A stretch of 64,000 bases of DNA. Origin: Moraxella ovis (GTDB lineage Bacteria; Pseudomonadota; Gammaproteobacteria; Pseudomonadales; Moraxellaceae). The stretch covers positions 1,364,001 through 1,428,000 of the forward strand of contig NZ_UGPW01000001.1 in the NCBI RefSeq assembly GCF_900453105.1. The letters run 5' to 3'. Positions 30,295 to 39,850 of the stretch are shown piece by piece. The notes beneath the pieces are model-generated. The model had not been told where the DNA came from and did not search any database. It was given only the letters and a program-made list of their open reading frames with translations. Every line of letters starts with the position of its first letter. The stretch's first letter is position 1. Made by a program: the position numbers and the translations under genes.

Positions 30295-31554
30295 ATGAAA
30301 AAACGCCCCACCCTTTTTACCAAATCCCTTTTAACCGCCGTACTGGTTTTGGTAAATATCTCCCATGCCAACACTCCATCAAATAACCTACCAAAAACCC
30401 CAAGCCAATTGGAAGCACAAATGCAAGCAGCAGAGAGAGCGAGGCAACGGGCAGAAGAAACAGCAAGACAACGAGCACTGCAACTTGCCAAAAGCCAACT
30501 TAGACTCAACCCCATACAAGACCCCATCACACACAAGTACGGCTATACAGACGCACAGGGTAATGTTATCATCAAGCTCATTTATGATGAGATTGAAAAA
30601 TTTGCTGGCACTGACATGATTGCTGTCAAATCAGGCTTATATGGCGTGATTGATAGAGACGGCAAAGTCATCATTGATATGGTTTATGATGACATAATAA
30701 GACAAGATTCGCATTATATCGTCAAAAAACAAGGACTTTATGGCGTGCTTGATAAAAACGGCAAAGTCGTTATTGACCTGACAAATGATGAATTACATGA
30801 TGTAAAGGTTATTAAAGCATATAAAAGCAAATCTGCTTATTTTGCCAAAAAACAAGGTAAATATGGCATATATGATGACAAAGGCGAAGTTATCTTGCCT
30901 TTTGAATATGATAAACACGGCAAAATAGAGCAAGGCATTTTACCTGTCTCCAAAAATGGCAAATGGGGCATGATAAAATTTGCTACCGACCAATATCATG
31001 GCGTTGATTTTGACAAGCCATATCATGTCATGGTTGATTTTGGTTTAGATTATGATTTTATTTATTGATTTACCGATGAGCTGTCTTTGGCGGTCAAAGA
31101 TGACAAATACGGCTTTATTGATAAAACGGGCAAATTGGTGGTTGGGCTAGATTATGATTTAGCTTTGCCATTTTATGCACCCATTTTAAAAATCAAAGCC
31201 ATAACAAACCCCAGCATCAATAACGAACCCATTACCTTTGTTGCCAAAAAGTCCGGCGATAAAATACATCTTGGTGCAATTGATAAAACAGGCAAAACTG
31301 TCATCCCTCTCATCTATGATAACATACAATCAGACCTCTTTACCCATCTGATTATCATCTCAAAGGACGGTAAATTTGGTGTTGTTGGGCGTACAGGCTC
31401 ATCTGTATTGCCTATGGTGTATGACAACGTTAAAATCTCGCCAATGTGCTTTATGCCTTTTGACTTATTTCCAAAAAATAACAATCAACCACGCCAATGC
31501 ACAATATATACCCTTAAAGACGGGATAGAAGGCGAAGTTAGTATTGACTATTAA
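30295..31554 (+). pseudogene. WG-repeat exported protein, one in-frame stop
   Basis: 419 codons in one frame with a single TGA at 31066-31068. A signal peptide (LFTKSLLTAVLVLVNISHA) is followed by an Arg/Gln-rich coiled coil (QAAERARQRAEETARQRAL). At least six WG-type repeats follow, such as YGVIDRDGKVIIDMVYDDI, YGVLDKNGKVVIDL and YGFIDKTGKLVVGLDYD. Such beta-repeat proteins are periplasmic or surface-located, of unknown role. The repeat array continues in frame on both sides of the stop, so only this codon breaks it. Confidence 0.8.
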
Positions 31555-31565
31555 GCCAATCCAAT

Positions 31566-31597
31566 AAAAACGCCAATCATCAGGTTGGCGTTTTTTG
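31566..31597. terminator. bidirectional terminator
   Basis: AAAAACGCCAA, 8-nt loop, TTGGCGTTTTTT, between the convergent WG-repeat and DUF333 genes. Confidence 0.85.
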
Positions 31598-31600
31598 TTT

Positions 31601-31849
31601 TTAGTGATGCTTACGATAAAAGTCCCATTCTTCAACGGTTGGCCCATTGGGTAATTGACACACACTGTATTGGCTGCCGTCTTTGGCGGTCTTAATGACC
31701 GACTTACCGCCACGCTCCACGCAGAACACACTGGCAGGATTGGAAGCATCAGCTTTAGGTTCTTTTTTTAGTGGATTATAGTCCTTAATGGTCTGACAAC
31801 CTGCCAATACCAGACACGTTGCCATCATCGACAGTGCTACTTTTTTCAT
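31601..31849 (-). CDS. DUF333 lipoprotein
   Basis: 82 aa. Lipobox LAGC at residues 15-18 after MKKVALSMMATCLV gives a lipidated Cys 18. The mature part has ASNPASVFCVERGGKSVI and VCQLPNGPTVEEWDFYR, the DUF333 pattern with two Cys that probably pair. Family members are small outer-membrane-associated lipoproteins of unknown role. Confidence 0.85.
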   Translation of the reverse strand: MKKVALSMMATCLVLAGCQTIKDYNPLKKEPKADASNPASVFCVERGGKSVIKTAKDGSQYSVCQLPNGPTVEEWDFYRKHH

Positions 31850-31965
31850 CTTATGCTCCCAGGTAGGTTTAAAATTTAATTACACCACAAATCGAATGTA
31901 AATCGCCAAATATTTTGTACAAGAAACGTTATCAATGGTTGCTTGAACCACCATGGTATTATTCA

Positions 31966-32831
31966 CTATCTTAGATAGAACAGACACCACACCGCCAGCA
32001 CACCTAATAGAATACCTAGCCCGTTGATTTTTGAGATTTTTCTCTAAATATCACCAGACCAACCACCGCACCGAGGCAGATAACGCCAATATTCATGCCA
32101 GCAAATACCAATGTCGGGTCATCTTTATAGACTTGATGCGCCTTGATATAAAATAAAATATTAGCAAAATTGAGCGCGCCCAACAGCACGCCGCTAGCCA
32201 GGCTTGTTAGTTGCCATTCGGTTCTGTTCATCACAAGATAAACAAAGAGCAGCACAAACGCCAACACAAAGCTTGCAAACAGCGTATCAGGAAACGCATT
32301 GCCAAGCTTTGCCATCTGCTTGAACAGAACATCAATCACACCATAGCCCAGCCACACCCCGCCCAGAATGGCGGCGGCGCGCTTAAAGTCAGTCATATCG
32401 GATACTTTAACATCTGTATGATGGACTGGCTTGTAGGTCAAAGCGATGAGCGATGAGAATGCTAAAATAAGACCTACGCCCTTCGCCAGCGTCAAATCCT
32501 CCCCAAAGATCGTAAATGACGCCAATATCGGCAAAAATAACGCCAAACGCTGCGCCACGTCTGACTTGGCGATACCGACCATCTGCACCGCTTTTGCCAT
32601 GATGATGAATACGCTAGGCAGCAGCACACCCAAGGCAACAAAAATAAATGCGCCATTTGCCATTATTTGGCTAACATCAAAGCTCGGCTTTAATAGATAA
32701 ATACATAAAATAATGGCGGTGATGTAGTTAATTAAGATCGCCTGAACGACATCGATGCCACGGCTGCGCGCCATTTTTAGGAATATAGACACCAGTACGC
32801 TGGCACTGATGGCAAGAACCAGATAACTCAT
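31966..32831 (-). pseudogene. EamA/DMT-type transporter, C-terminal frameshift
   Basis: An inner-membrane protein of about ten segments, DMT/EamA-like. The reading frame ends early with VIFREKSQKSTG. In the next frame it would continue EKISKINGLGILLGVLAVWCLFYLR to a TAG at 31966, exactly the missing last transmembrane helix. The shift lies in a run of five A after GAG on the minus strand (plus about 32043), where four would keep the frame. Its start overlaps the ispB stop by ATGA (32828-32831). The substrate is unknown. Confidence 0.75.
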
Positions 32832-33823
32832 AACAGCCGGGCGCTCGCAAGCTCCGTCAGCTGATACAGCGCATGGCGGTATTTATTATCAGGGAGCTTG
32901 GCAAGTGCCTCTTGAGAGAGCTTCGTCTCTTCTAATGCGCGCGCCTTACAGTAGTCTAGCGCCCCAGATGATCTGACCAGATCAATTAGCTCGTCAGCAT
33001 TATCTACCTTGCCTGTTTGGACAGCGATTCTTAGCTTGTCATAGTCAGGAGATTTGGTTGCTTTTAGAATTTCTAAGGTTTTGATAATCGGCAAGGTCGG
33101 CTTACCTTCGGCTAGGTCATCGCCCAGATTTTTGCCCATCGTTCGACTGTCGCCCATAAAGTCCAGCACATCATCAATCATCTGAAAGGCATTGCCAAAA
33201 TGTTGCCCAAAACCAGACAAATTAGCAAGAAGCTCTTTATCATCATGCTTACCATGAAGGAGAGCCGCCCCCACGCACGCCATCATAAAAAGCCGTGAAG
33301 TCTTGCCGTCAATGATTTGTAGGTAGTCGCTTTCGGTCGTCTCAATGTTGTGTTGGTGTTGCAGTTGCAAGACTTCGCCTTCGGCAATGTCGCACGTCCC
33401 GTCCGAGAACAGTTTTAATAATGTCATGTCGCCAAACCCCGTCAAAAGGTTGAACGAGCGTGCGATGAGATAGTCGCCCACCAGTACAGCCGTGGCGTTG
33501 TTCCAAGTGGCGTTGGCGGTCGGTCGCCCCCGTCTCATGCCAGACTGATCAATCACGTCATCATGCACGAGCGTGGCGGTATGGAGCATCTCGGTAATCG
33601 CCCCAAGTTCTAGGCTTGGCTGATACTGCTCATCCTTTATCATGCGTGAGATGAGCAGGGTCATCAAGGGTCGCATACGCTTACCGCCTGCGTTGATGAC
33701 GTGGTCAGACACTTTCATGATGAGCTGAACTTTGGAATTTAGCGAGCCAAAAACCTGCTTGTCCATGACGGCAAAATCATCAGCAACAACGGATAAAATC
33801 TCAGAATAAGTGGGCGTGGTCAT
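32828..33823 (-). CDS. ispB: octaprenyl diphosphate synthase
   Basis: 331 aa trans-prenyltransferase making the polyprenyl side chain of ubiquinone. First aspartate-rich motif HDDVIDQSGMRRGRPTAN, second MIDDVLDFMGD, GKRMRPLMTLL near the N-terminus, all intact. Length is typical. Stop overlaps the transporter start. Confidence 0.95.
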   Translation of the reverse strand: MTTPTYSEILSVVADDFAVMDKQVFGSLNSKVQLIMKVSDHVINAGGKRMRPLMTLLISRMIKDEQYQPSLELGAITEMLHTATLVHDDVIDQSGMRRGRPTANATWNNATAVLVGDYLIARSFNLLTGFGDMTLLKLFSDGTCDIAEGEVLQLQHQHNIETTESDYLQIIDGKTSRLFMMACVGAALLHGKHDDKELLANLSGFGQHFGNAFQMIDDVLDFMGDSRTMGKNLGDDLAEGKPTLPIIKTLEILKATKSPDYDKLRIAVQTGKVDNADELIDLVRSSGALDYCKARALEETKLSQEALAKLPDNKYRHALYQLTELASARLL

Positions 33824-34154
33824 GTTATTTTTCTCAAAAAATCAACAGTAAACAAAATCCATTTATCATACCACAGCCAACGCATTTACTCAAAGACAAA
33901 TCAATCCTAGCAACGAAACCGATCAGTTTTATTATTTAGATATCATTAACTGATATTTATATTTTTTGAATTAATTCGATCATAATTAGATTTTTGATGC
34001 GATGTTCGTGAATAATTTAAATTTTTTGGGAGCTTTCGCGAGTTTTTGCCCTGCTAAGGCTTGTAAAATGGGTTCATTGTGTGCATAATGGTTGCATTTT
34101 TATTTGAGTGTATTTGTGTGCCGCAATAAGCACTGCCAACCACAAGGTACCCCT
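33824..34154. other. gene-free region between ispB and the DAHP synthase
   Basis: AT-rich divergent promoter region. A 21-codon in-frame extension upstream of the DAHP synthase start is visible, but the ATG at 34155 after AAGGTAC is the better start. I see no attenuator leader with repeated Phe, Tyr or Trp codons. Confidence 0.4.
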
Positions 34155-35234
34155 ATGTCATTTTTAACTCATCATACCGAAATCGACGACGTGAACATCG
34201 AGAAAATCACACCGCTCATCACCCCTGCAGAACTAAAACGCACCTATCCACTGACCAGCCAAGCCTTTAACACCGTACTTCATGGCCGAAAAGTCATCGA
34301 AAACATCCTAGACGGCGAAGATAAGCGCATCCTAGTCGTGATAGGTCCTTGCTCTATTCATGACGTGGAAGCTGCTCATGAGTATGCGGACAAATTGAAA
34401 GTATTGGCGGATGAGCTGAAAGACGAGCTATTCATCGTGATGCGCGTGTACTTTGAGAAACCACGCACCACCACCGGCTGGAAGGGTCTGATTAACGACC
34501 CTGACATGAATGACAGCTTCGACATCGAAAAAGGGCTTGGCATGGCTCGCAAGCTTCTGCTTGAATTAAACGAAAAAGGCCTACCTTGCGCCACCGAAGC
34601 CCTCGACCCTAACACACCGCAATACATGCAAGATCTTATCAGCTGGTCTGCCATCGGCGCACGCACCACCGAATCACAGACTCACCGCGAGATGTCAAGC
34701 GGCCTGTCTTGCCCTGTCGGCTTCAAGAACGGTACGGACGGCTCAATGACCGTGGCTGTGAACGCCATGCAAGCCGTTAAGTCAGGGCATAGTTTCCTAG
34801 GTTTGTCATCAGACGGTCAAGTGTCTATCATTAAATCCAAAGGCAACAAATACGCCCATGTCGTACTGCGTGGTGGCAACGACCAACCAAACTATGATGA
34901 GACTGCCATTGCTGCCGCCGAAAATGAGCTTGCCCGTGGCAAAACCAACGGCAAAATCATGGTAGATGCCAGCCACGCCAACTCTGGCAAAGACCCATAC
35001 CTTCAGCCAATGGTTATCCAAAACATCGCAGGTCAAATCCAAAATGGCAACAAATCCATCATGGGTCTGATGATCGAAAGCCACCTAAAAGGCGGTCGCC
35101 AAAACATTCCTGCCGACCTAAGCCAGCTAGAATATGGCAAATCAGTAACAGACGGCTGCTTAGATTGGGACGCAACGGTTGACGTGCTACGCCAATTCGC
35201 CAAAGATGTGAAAGATCATCTACCAAATCGCTAA
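34155..35234 (+). CDS. aroG: 3-deoxy-7-phosphoheptulonate synthase (class I)
   Basis: 359 aa. Condenses phosphoenolpyruvate and erythrose 4-phosphate, the first step of the shikimate pathway. VVIGPCSIHD, RVYFEKPRTTTGWKGLINDP and the C-terminal MVDASHANSGKDP (metal ligands) are all present. It is of the AroFGH type. Which aromatic amino acid inhibits it cannot be read from sequence by eye; aroG is used as the general symbol. Confidence 0.93.
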   Translation: MSFLTHHTEIDDVNIEKITPLITPAELKRTYPLTSQAFNTVLHGRKVIENILDGEDKRILVVIGPCSIHDVEAAHEYADKLKVLADELKDELFIVMRVYFEKPRTTTGWKGLINDPDMNDSFDIEKGLGMARKLLLELNEKGLPCATEALDPNTPQYMQDLISWSAIGARTTESQTHREMSSGLSCPVGFKNGTDGSMTVAVNAMQAVKSGHSFLGLSSDGQVSIIKSKGNKYAHVVLRGGNDQPNYDETAIAAAENELARGKTNGKIMVDASHANSGKDPYLQPMVIQNIAGQIQNGNKSIMGLMIESHLKGGRQNIPADLSQLEYGKSVTDGCLDWDATVDVLRQFAKDVKDHLPNR

Positions 35235-35262
35235 TCGCGACATGCATTGATACATCAAATAG

Positions 35263-35292
35263 AGGCGGAGCAATTCGCCTTTATTGTTTTTT
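35263..35292 (+). terminator. terminator of the DAHP synthase gene
   Basis: AGGCG, 8-nt loop, CGCCT followed by TTATTGTTTTTT, 29 bp after the stop. Confidence 0.65.
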
Positions 35293-35313
35293 AGGCTAAC
35301 AATCAAATTCATC

Positions 35314-36186
35314 ATGTCAAACCCCACTCCCACCAACCCCAATCAAGGCTCATTCTTCGGCTCATTTTACATGGTGCTAGCTAGCCTTGCCTTTGCCTTG
35401 ATGCTTGTATTTATCAAGCTGTCTGGGCAGAAATTTGGCATGAACACCTATGAGATTACATTTTGGCGAGTGTCGTTCGCCTTGGTGTTATTGGGCGGAT
35501 TTTCATGGATGAAAGGACGAGATTTTCGCACTAATCATCCAAAAGATCATTTTTGGCGGTCACTGGCTGGCTCGGTCGCTCTACTGATGAACTTTTATGT
35601 AGTGCTACACCTACCCTTAGCAACCGCAAGCACCCTGCAGAACACTTCAGCGATATTCCTTGGACTACTCTCCATCATCATCCTAAAACAAAAACCATCA
35701 CCCATGGCGTGGCTGTCTTTGATTTTAGGTTTCATTGGTGTGGTGATTCTACTAAAACCCACCACAGGCGGTGATACATTCGCCATGCTCGTGGGGCTAG
35801 GTAGTGGGGCGATTAGCGGTTATGCGTATCTGCAAGTGCGAGAGCTGTCTTTGCTTGGCGAACCTGCTTGGCGGATTGTGTTTTATTTTTCGTTATTATC
35901 CACGCTGACATCAGGCGTTTTGGCGTGGTATTTTGGCTTTACGCCTGTGAGCCTAGCAAGTCTGCCTTATATTGTTGGCATTGGCGTTACCGCCCTAGCA
36001 GGGCAACTTTTAATGACTTATGCTTATCAAGTCGGGCAAAAATTTGTCGTGGCGACACTGTCCTATCTTGGCGTGGTATTTGCCATTGTCTTTGGGGCAT
36101 GGCTGTTTGGCGAGCGATTAGACGCATTAAGCCTTGTTGGTATTGGTATGATTGTGACAAGTGGGGTGCTGAGTGGGAAGAGGTAG
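35314..36186 (+). CDS. DMT-family (EamA) transporter
   Basis: 290 aa from MSNPTPTNPNQ; a TTG start 30 bp upstream is less likely. Ten hydrophobic segments in two EamA halves (ending GVVILLKPTTGG and GVLSGKR). Inner membrane exporter of a small metabolite, substrate unknown. The ribosome binding site is weak. Confidence 0.85.
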   Translation: MSNPTPTNPNQGSFFGSFYMVLASLAFALMLVFIKLSGQKFGMNTYEITFWRVSFALVLLGGFSWMKGRDFRTNHPKDHFWRSLAGSVALLMNFYVVLHLPLATASTLQNTSAIFLGLLSIIILKQKPSPMAWLSLILGFIGVVILLKPTTGGDTFAMLVGLGSGAISGYAYLQVRELSLLGEPAWRIVFYFSLLSTLTSGVLAWYFGFTPVSLASLPYIVGIGVTALAGQLLMTYAYQVGQKFVVATLSYLGVVFAIVFGAWLFGERLDALSLVGIGMIVTSGVLSGKR

Positions 36187-36320
36187 CCAATACCAATAAA
36201 TTCAATGAGAATATTTTCTAAATCAATTTTTATGTTATAATACATATTAAAGTTATGCATCAGTTAATTCAATACATGATTTTTGGTCAAAATTCATCTT
36301 AAATGGGTTTTTGACACCAA

Positions 36321-36346
36321 AAAACCATGTCATCATCATGGTTTTA
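36321..36346 (+). terminator. hairpin terminator downstream of the DMT gene
   Basis: AAAACCATG, 7-nt loop, CATGGTTTT then ATC, 135 bp after the stop and only 26 bp before the next ATG. Confidence 0.55.
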
Positions 36347-36371
36347 TCACAATAAAACAATAAGGTAACAC

Positions 36372-37214
36372 ATGAAAACAACTATGATACCAATGCTGAT
36401 TATTGGTGGGCTGATGACCGCTCAAACAGCATTTGCTACTGCACCACTTGATGTAAGTTTGGGTCTTGAAACTCACGAAGAAACCTACCGAGAGTATGAA
36501 GATGGTCGGCGTGTTATGCAGCAAAAAGGTCGTCTATACGGCTTAAATGCTGCCGCCCAATACCACTTTAATGACGCTCACAGTGTCAAGCTAGAAGGTA
36601 GGTACGCCAAAGGCAAGATTGATTATACAGGCGGGGAAAACCCCAGCAAAGAAAACCCAGAGGGTACACCTTATGGCTCGGCACACCAAAAAGACGTTCC
36701 CCGCCGTGCTTATGATGTGCGTGCTGTCTATGGCTACCAAAAACCTGTTCGCTCCAATGTTACACTCATTGGCGAGGCAGGTATCGGACATCGAGCGCTT
36801 AGAGATTTAAACTCTCGGATTGACCCTGAGGACTATGACCGCAAGAACGAGACCACTTATGCTCAAATTGGTGTTGAAGCAAAAGTTGCCTTGGCAAATG
36901 GCTTGGAGATTTCCCCAAAAATCTCTTATAATCACGGCATTCGTGGTCGCCAATACTCCTATTTTGGCGATGATACCATCACCCTAAAACAGCACCATGC
37001 CAAAGGTGTGGAAGTTGAACTGCCCATCAGTCGCACCAGAGGTAATCAGCACAAAATCAGCTACACACCCTATTATCGTGGCTGGCGTGTGCCCGTCTCC
37101 GATACGGCATATCGCATCGAAAAGGACGAGGATGGCGATGATGTCATCGCAGCATACAGCGAGCCTAAAAATTACACCCATGAATTTGGTGTCAAACTTC
37201 AATACACTTTCTAA
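36372..37214 (+). CDS. outer-membrane beta-barrel protein
   Basis: 280 aa. A signal peptide (TMIPMLIIGGLMTAQTAFA) is followed by alternating amphipathic strands, e.g. HSVKLEGRYAKGKIDY and HKISYTPYYRGWRV, and a C-terminal VKLQYTF ending in Phe. About 12 strands. The loop GGENPSKENPEGTPYG looks extracellular. It resembles porin-like surface barrels, but the specific family is not recognised. It probably has its own promoter. Confidence 0.75.
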   Translation: MKTTMIPMLIIGGLMTAQTAFATAPLDVSLGLETHEETYREYEDGRRVMQQKGRLYGLNAAAQYHFNDAHSVKLEGRYAKGKIDYTGGENPSKENPEGTPYGSAHQKDVPRRAYDVRAVYGYQKPVRSNVTLIGEAGIGHRALRDLNSRIDPEDYDRKNETTYAQIGVEAKVALANGLEISPKISYNHGIRGRQYSYFGDDTITLKQHHAKGVEVELPISRTRGNQHKISYTPYYRGWRVPVSDTAYRIEKDEDGDDVIAAYSEPKNYTHEFGVKLQYTF

Positions 37215-37321
37215 AACAAGCTCACTTTTATCATAAATACAGCCACAGGCAGTCGCCAGATTGCTTGTGGTTACAATTTATCATCATTCAAATAATAACA
37301 AACAACCATTTTTTAATTTCC

Positions 37322-38035
37322 ATGAACAAATCCAACAAAACCACCCTAACCTACACCGACTTTATTATCCTATCTGTCATCTTTTTTGGTTATTTTAGCT
37401 ATGTTGCCATCACAGGCTATCTGTATGCCACACCCGAACAAACAATCACCGCCACCACCTTTGATGACACCGCCAATTATCTGAGCATCGCCACCGAGCT
37501 TATCCTGCTGGCGATTGCAGGGGCATATCTAGCGTGGCGACGCTTTGATTTTTCATTATTGGCTTTTTGCTGGGATAGATACACCCTGCCTTTGACCCTA
37601 CTGCTCATCATCATTGGGGCGATGACTACCGATGCCGTGCTGTACGGCTGGCATTATCTCTTGACAGGCTACCACCCCTTTGCCGACATCAGCACCGCTC
37701 ATCTGTCCATCTCTGGTATTTTTGGTCAGCTTACGCTTAGTCTGGTGCTGTTTTCACTACTAAACGGCTTTTTTGAAGAGCTGCTTTTTATGGGACTTGC
37801 CTTCGCTGTCAAACCTGAGCATCGCACGCTTGCGATAGCCACCAGCCTATTTGTCCGCTTTATTTTTCATGTCTATCAAGGCATACCATCTGCCATCGCC
37901 ATCACGATGACAGGACTAATGTTCATTCTTGTCCGCCGTAAGGTACAAAATCTGGTGCCGTTCATGCTGGCTCATGCGGTGTTTGATGTATTTGGGGCGG
38001 GGATTTTATCATTCTTTTTGCCAAGCGAAGTGTGA
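37322..38035 (+). CDS. CPBP-family intramembrane protein
   Basis: 237 aa from MNKSNKTTLTYTD. Eight hydrophobic stretches. The motifs of CPBP (Abi) proteases are present: FEELLFMG in place of EExxxR, FIFHVYQG (FxxxH), and AHAVFDVF (HxxxB). The Arg of motif 1 is replaced by Met, so proteolytic activity is uncertain. Such proteins process membrane proteins or give bacteriocin immunity. Confidence 0.8.
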   Translation: MNKSNKTTLTYTDFIILSVIFFGYFSYVAITGYLYATPEQTITATTFDDTANYLSIATELILLAIAGAYLAWRRFDFSLLAFCWDRYTLPLTLLLIIIGAMTTDAVLYGWHYLLTGYHPFADISTAHLSISGIFGQLTLSLVLFSLLNGFFEELLFMGLAFAVKPEHRTLAIATSLFVRFIFHVYQGIPSAIAITMTGLMFILVRRKVQNLVPFMLAHAVFDVFGAGILSFFLPSEV

Positions 38036-38061
38036 TGGTAAAAAAGAGCAAGATAAACATA

Positions 38062-38200
38062 GGGCGTACCCAACTTTTGTATTTACAATTAAAATCAAGA
38101 TTTAGCCCCAGCTTTTGACAAACAGTTCATGCAAAAACAATTCATTTATTTCTAAAATATTTCTATTTTATAAATAGTGTTATAAAGGTTGGGCATACCC
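38062..38200. mobile_element. MITE copy 1 (139 bp)
   Basis: Non-coding element with imperfect terminal inverted repeats. The left end is GGGCGTACCCAACTTTTG; the right end read inward is GGGTATGCCCAACCTTTA. A 4-bp direct repeat CATA flanks both sides (38058-38061 and 38201-38204), a target-site duplication. It shares the interior AAGATTTAGCC, TTCATGCAAAAACA and GTGTTATAAAGGTT with copy 2 at 48154-48359. Short length and no ORF make it a MITE. Confidence 0.75.
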
Positions 38201-38212
38201 CATATAAAATCA

Positions 38213-38240
38213 CTTAAAATCCGTCATTTTCTGTTATAAT
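38213..38240 (+). promoter_or_regulatory. candidate promoter of the DedA gene
   Basis: CTTAAA (38213-38218), 16 bp, TATAAT (38235-38240), 29 bp before the ATG. It lies just outside the right end of MITE copy 1. Confidence 0.5.
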
Positions 38241-38269
38241 TTGCACCCATTTATCACAACTTGACCGCC

Positions 38270-38913
38270 ATGGACATTATTCTGCAACTTTTTGATTTTA
38301 TTTTACATATTGATGAGCATTTAGCTGTATTTTTGGCGGATTATGGCTTGTGGATTCATGGCATTTTGTTCTTGATTATCTTTGTGGAGACAGGCTTGGT
38401 GGTCATGCCGTTTTTACCAGGGGATAGTTTACTGTTTGCGATGGGGGCATTGGCGGCATTTACAGGCGAGCTAAATCCTGCCTTACTTATCGCTCTGCTG
38501 TTTGTGGCGGCGGTACTTGGCGATACGCTCAATTATCACATTGGCAAATACATCGGTCCAAAAGTTTTTGAAAAAAATTACCGCTTTATTAACAAAGACT
38601 ACCTGTTCAAAACCCAAGCATTTTTTGAAAAACACGGTGGCAAAACTGTGATTTTCGCCCGCTTTTTGCCTTTTGCTCGCACCTTTACCCCCTTTGTGGC
38701 AGGAGCAGGGAGCATGAATTATAAGCGGTTTATCAGTTATAACGTCATTGGCGGGTTTTTGTGAATTACATCCTTTGTGCTACTCGGCTATTTTTTGGCA
38801 ATCAGCCCGTCATCAAGGATAACTTTACTTATGTGATTTTTGGCATTATCGGGTTTAGTGTGTTGCCGATTGTCGTTAGCTTTATCAAGCAAAAAATCAA
38901 ACCCATGGCTTAA
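38270..38913 (+). pseudogene. DedA-family membrane protein, stop and frameshift
   Basis: Start ATG of MDIILQLFDFILH. The protein has GLVVMPFLPGDSLLFAMGALAA, FVAAVLGDTLNYHIGKYIG and KTVIFARFLPFARTFTPFVAGAG, all conserved in DedA (VTT domain) proteins that help move undecaprenyl phosphate or lipids. After GGFL a TGA stands where TGG (Trp) is expected. Then a run of six T, where seven would keep the frame, shifts the remaining GNQPVIKDNFTYVIFG to another frame, ending at 38911-38913. Confidence 0.8.
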
Positions 38914-38961
38914 TCACTCATCTATTTTTAATCACTCATCTATGTAACGACAGTTATCATC

Positions 38962-39672
38962 ATGACTACATTTAAAGACTTACTCTCCAAAGACGCCCAA
39001 ACCCAGCTCAAAGAAATGGGTGGCAAATCCTCCACCAAACCAGAGATGGATGCCAAAAGCAAGCCAACCACCGCTGCCGTGATGGGCAAAAAAGAAGCAG
39101 CCAGCCAAGTAAAACGCTTTAATCACGAAAGCATCGATGAGGACAAAGTGCTGTTCATGCAAGCAATGAGCGGCGTTCGCCCTTTAAAGCACGAAAAATC
39201 AATCGACCACCGCACCAAGACCAACCCCAAGGACCCCACCGCCATCTTTCGCCGTGCCAATGCCGAAGGAAGCGAGGAGTTGGCGAGTGCCAATCTTTCT
39301 GATATGCAGGCACTGCTCAATCCTGTGGCAGGCGAGGCGTTTTTAAGCCACAAGAATCCAACCCTACAAAACAGAGTCTTTGAACAGCTAAAACAAGGCA
39401 GGCTTCGCTGGTATGATGCCGTTGACCTACACGGTACCAGCATTGATGAGGCTCGCACAGCGGTTCAAACCATCATCTCAAATGCCCTAAAAAACGGTGA
39501 GACGGTCATAAAAATCGTTCATGGCAAAGGTTCAGACGCCATCATCAAAACCTGTGTCAACGGCTGGCTTCGCCAAATCAGCGAGGTGATGGCGTTCGTC
39601 TCCGCCCCAGTCAATGACGGTGGCACAGGGGCGGTGCTGGTGCTACTCAAACGCAATCAGGTCACAAAATAA
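38962..39672 (+). CDS. Smr-domain protein
   Basis: 236 aa. The charged N-terminus (residues 1-130) is low complexity. The C-terminal Smr domain is clear: DAVDLHGTSIDEARTAV, VIKIVHGKGSDAIIKTCVNGWL, and NDGGTGAVLVLLKR. Smr domains nick branched DNA or cleave RNA at stalled ribosomes (SmrB). It has no MutS2 body. Cytoplasmic. Confidence 0.9.
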   Translation: MTTFKDLLSKDAQTQLKEMGGKSSTKPEMDAKSKPTTAAVMGKKEAASQVKRFNHESIDEDKVLFMQAMSGVRPLKHEKSIDHRTKTNPKDPTAIFRRANAEGSEELASANLSDMQALLNPVAGEAFLSHKNPTLQNRVFEQLKQGRLRWYDAVDLHGTSIDEARTAVQTIISNALKNGETVIKIVHGKGSDAIIKTCVNGWLRQISEVMAFVSAPVNDGGTGAVLVLLKRNQVTK

Positions 39673-39850
39673 ATAACAATAGCCAATGACATAACAATCC
39701 CAGCGAATGACCACAGACCGATGGTCAGACGATGCGTTCTGGCACATCACAAAACGGCGGTGCGATGAAATTGCATGGTCAGTTTTCAAGCTTTAAGGAG
39801 AGATGCACAATGTGTTTATTGACAAGATCAACGACCACCAAGGAGTTGTC

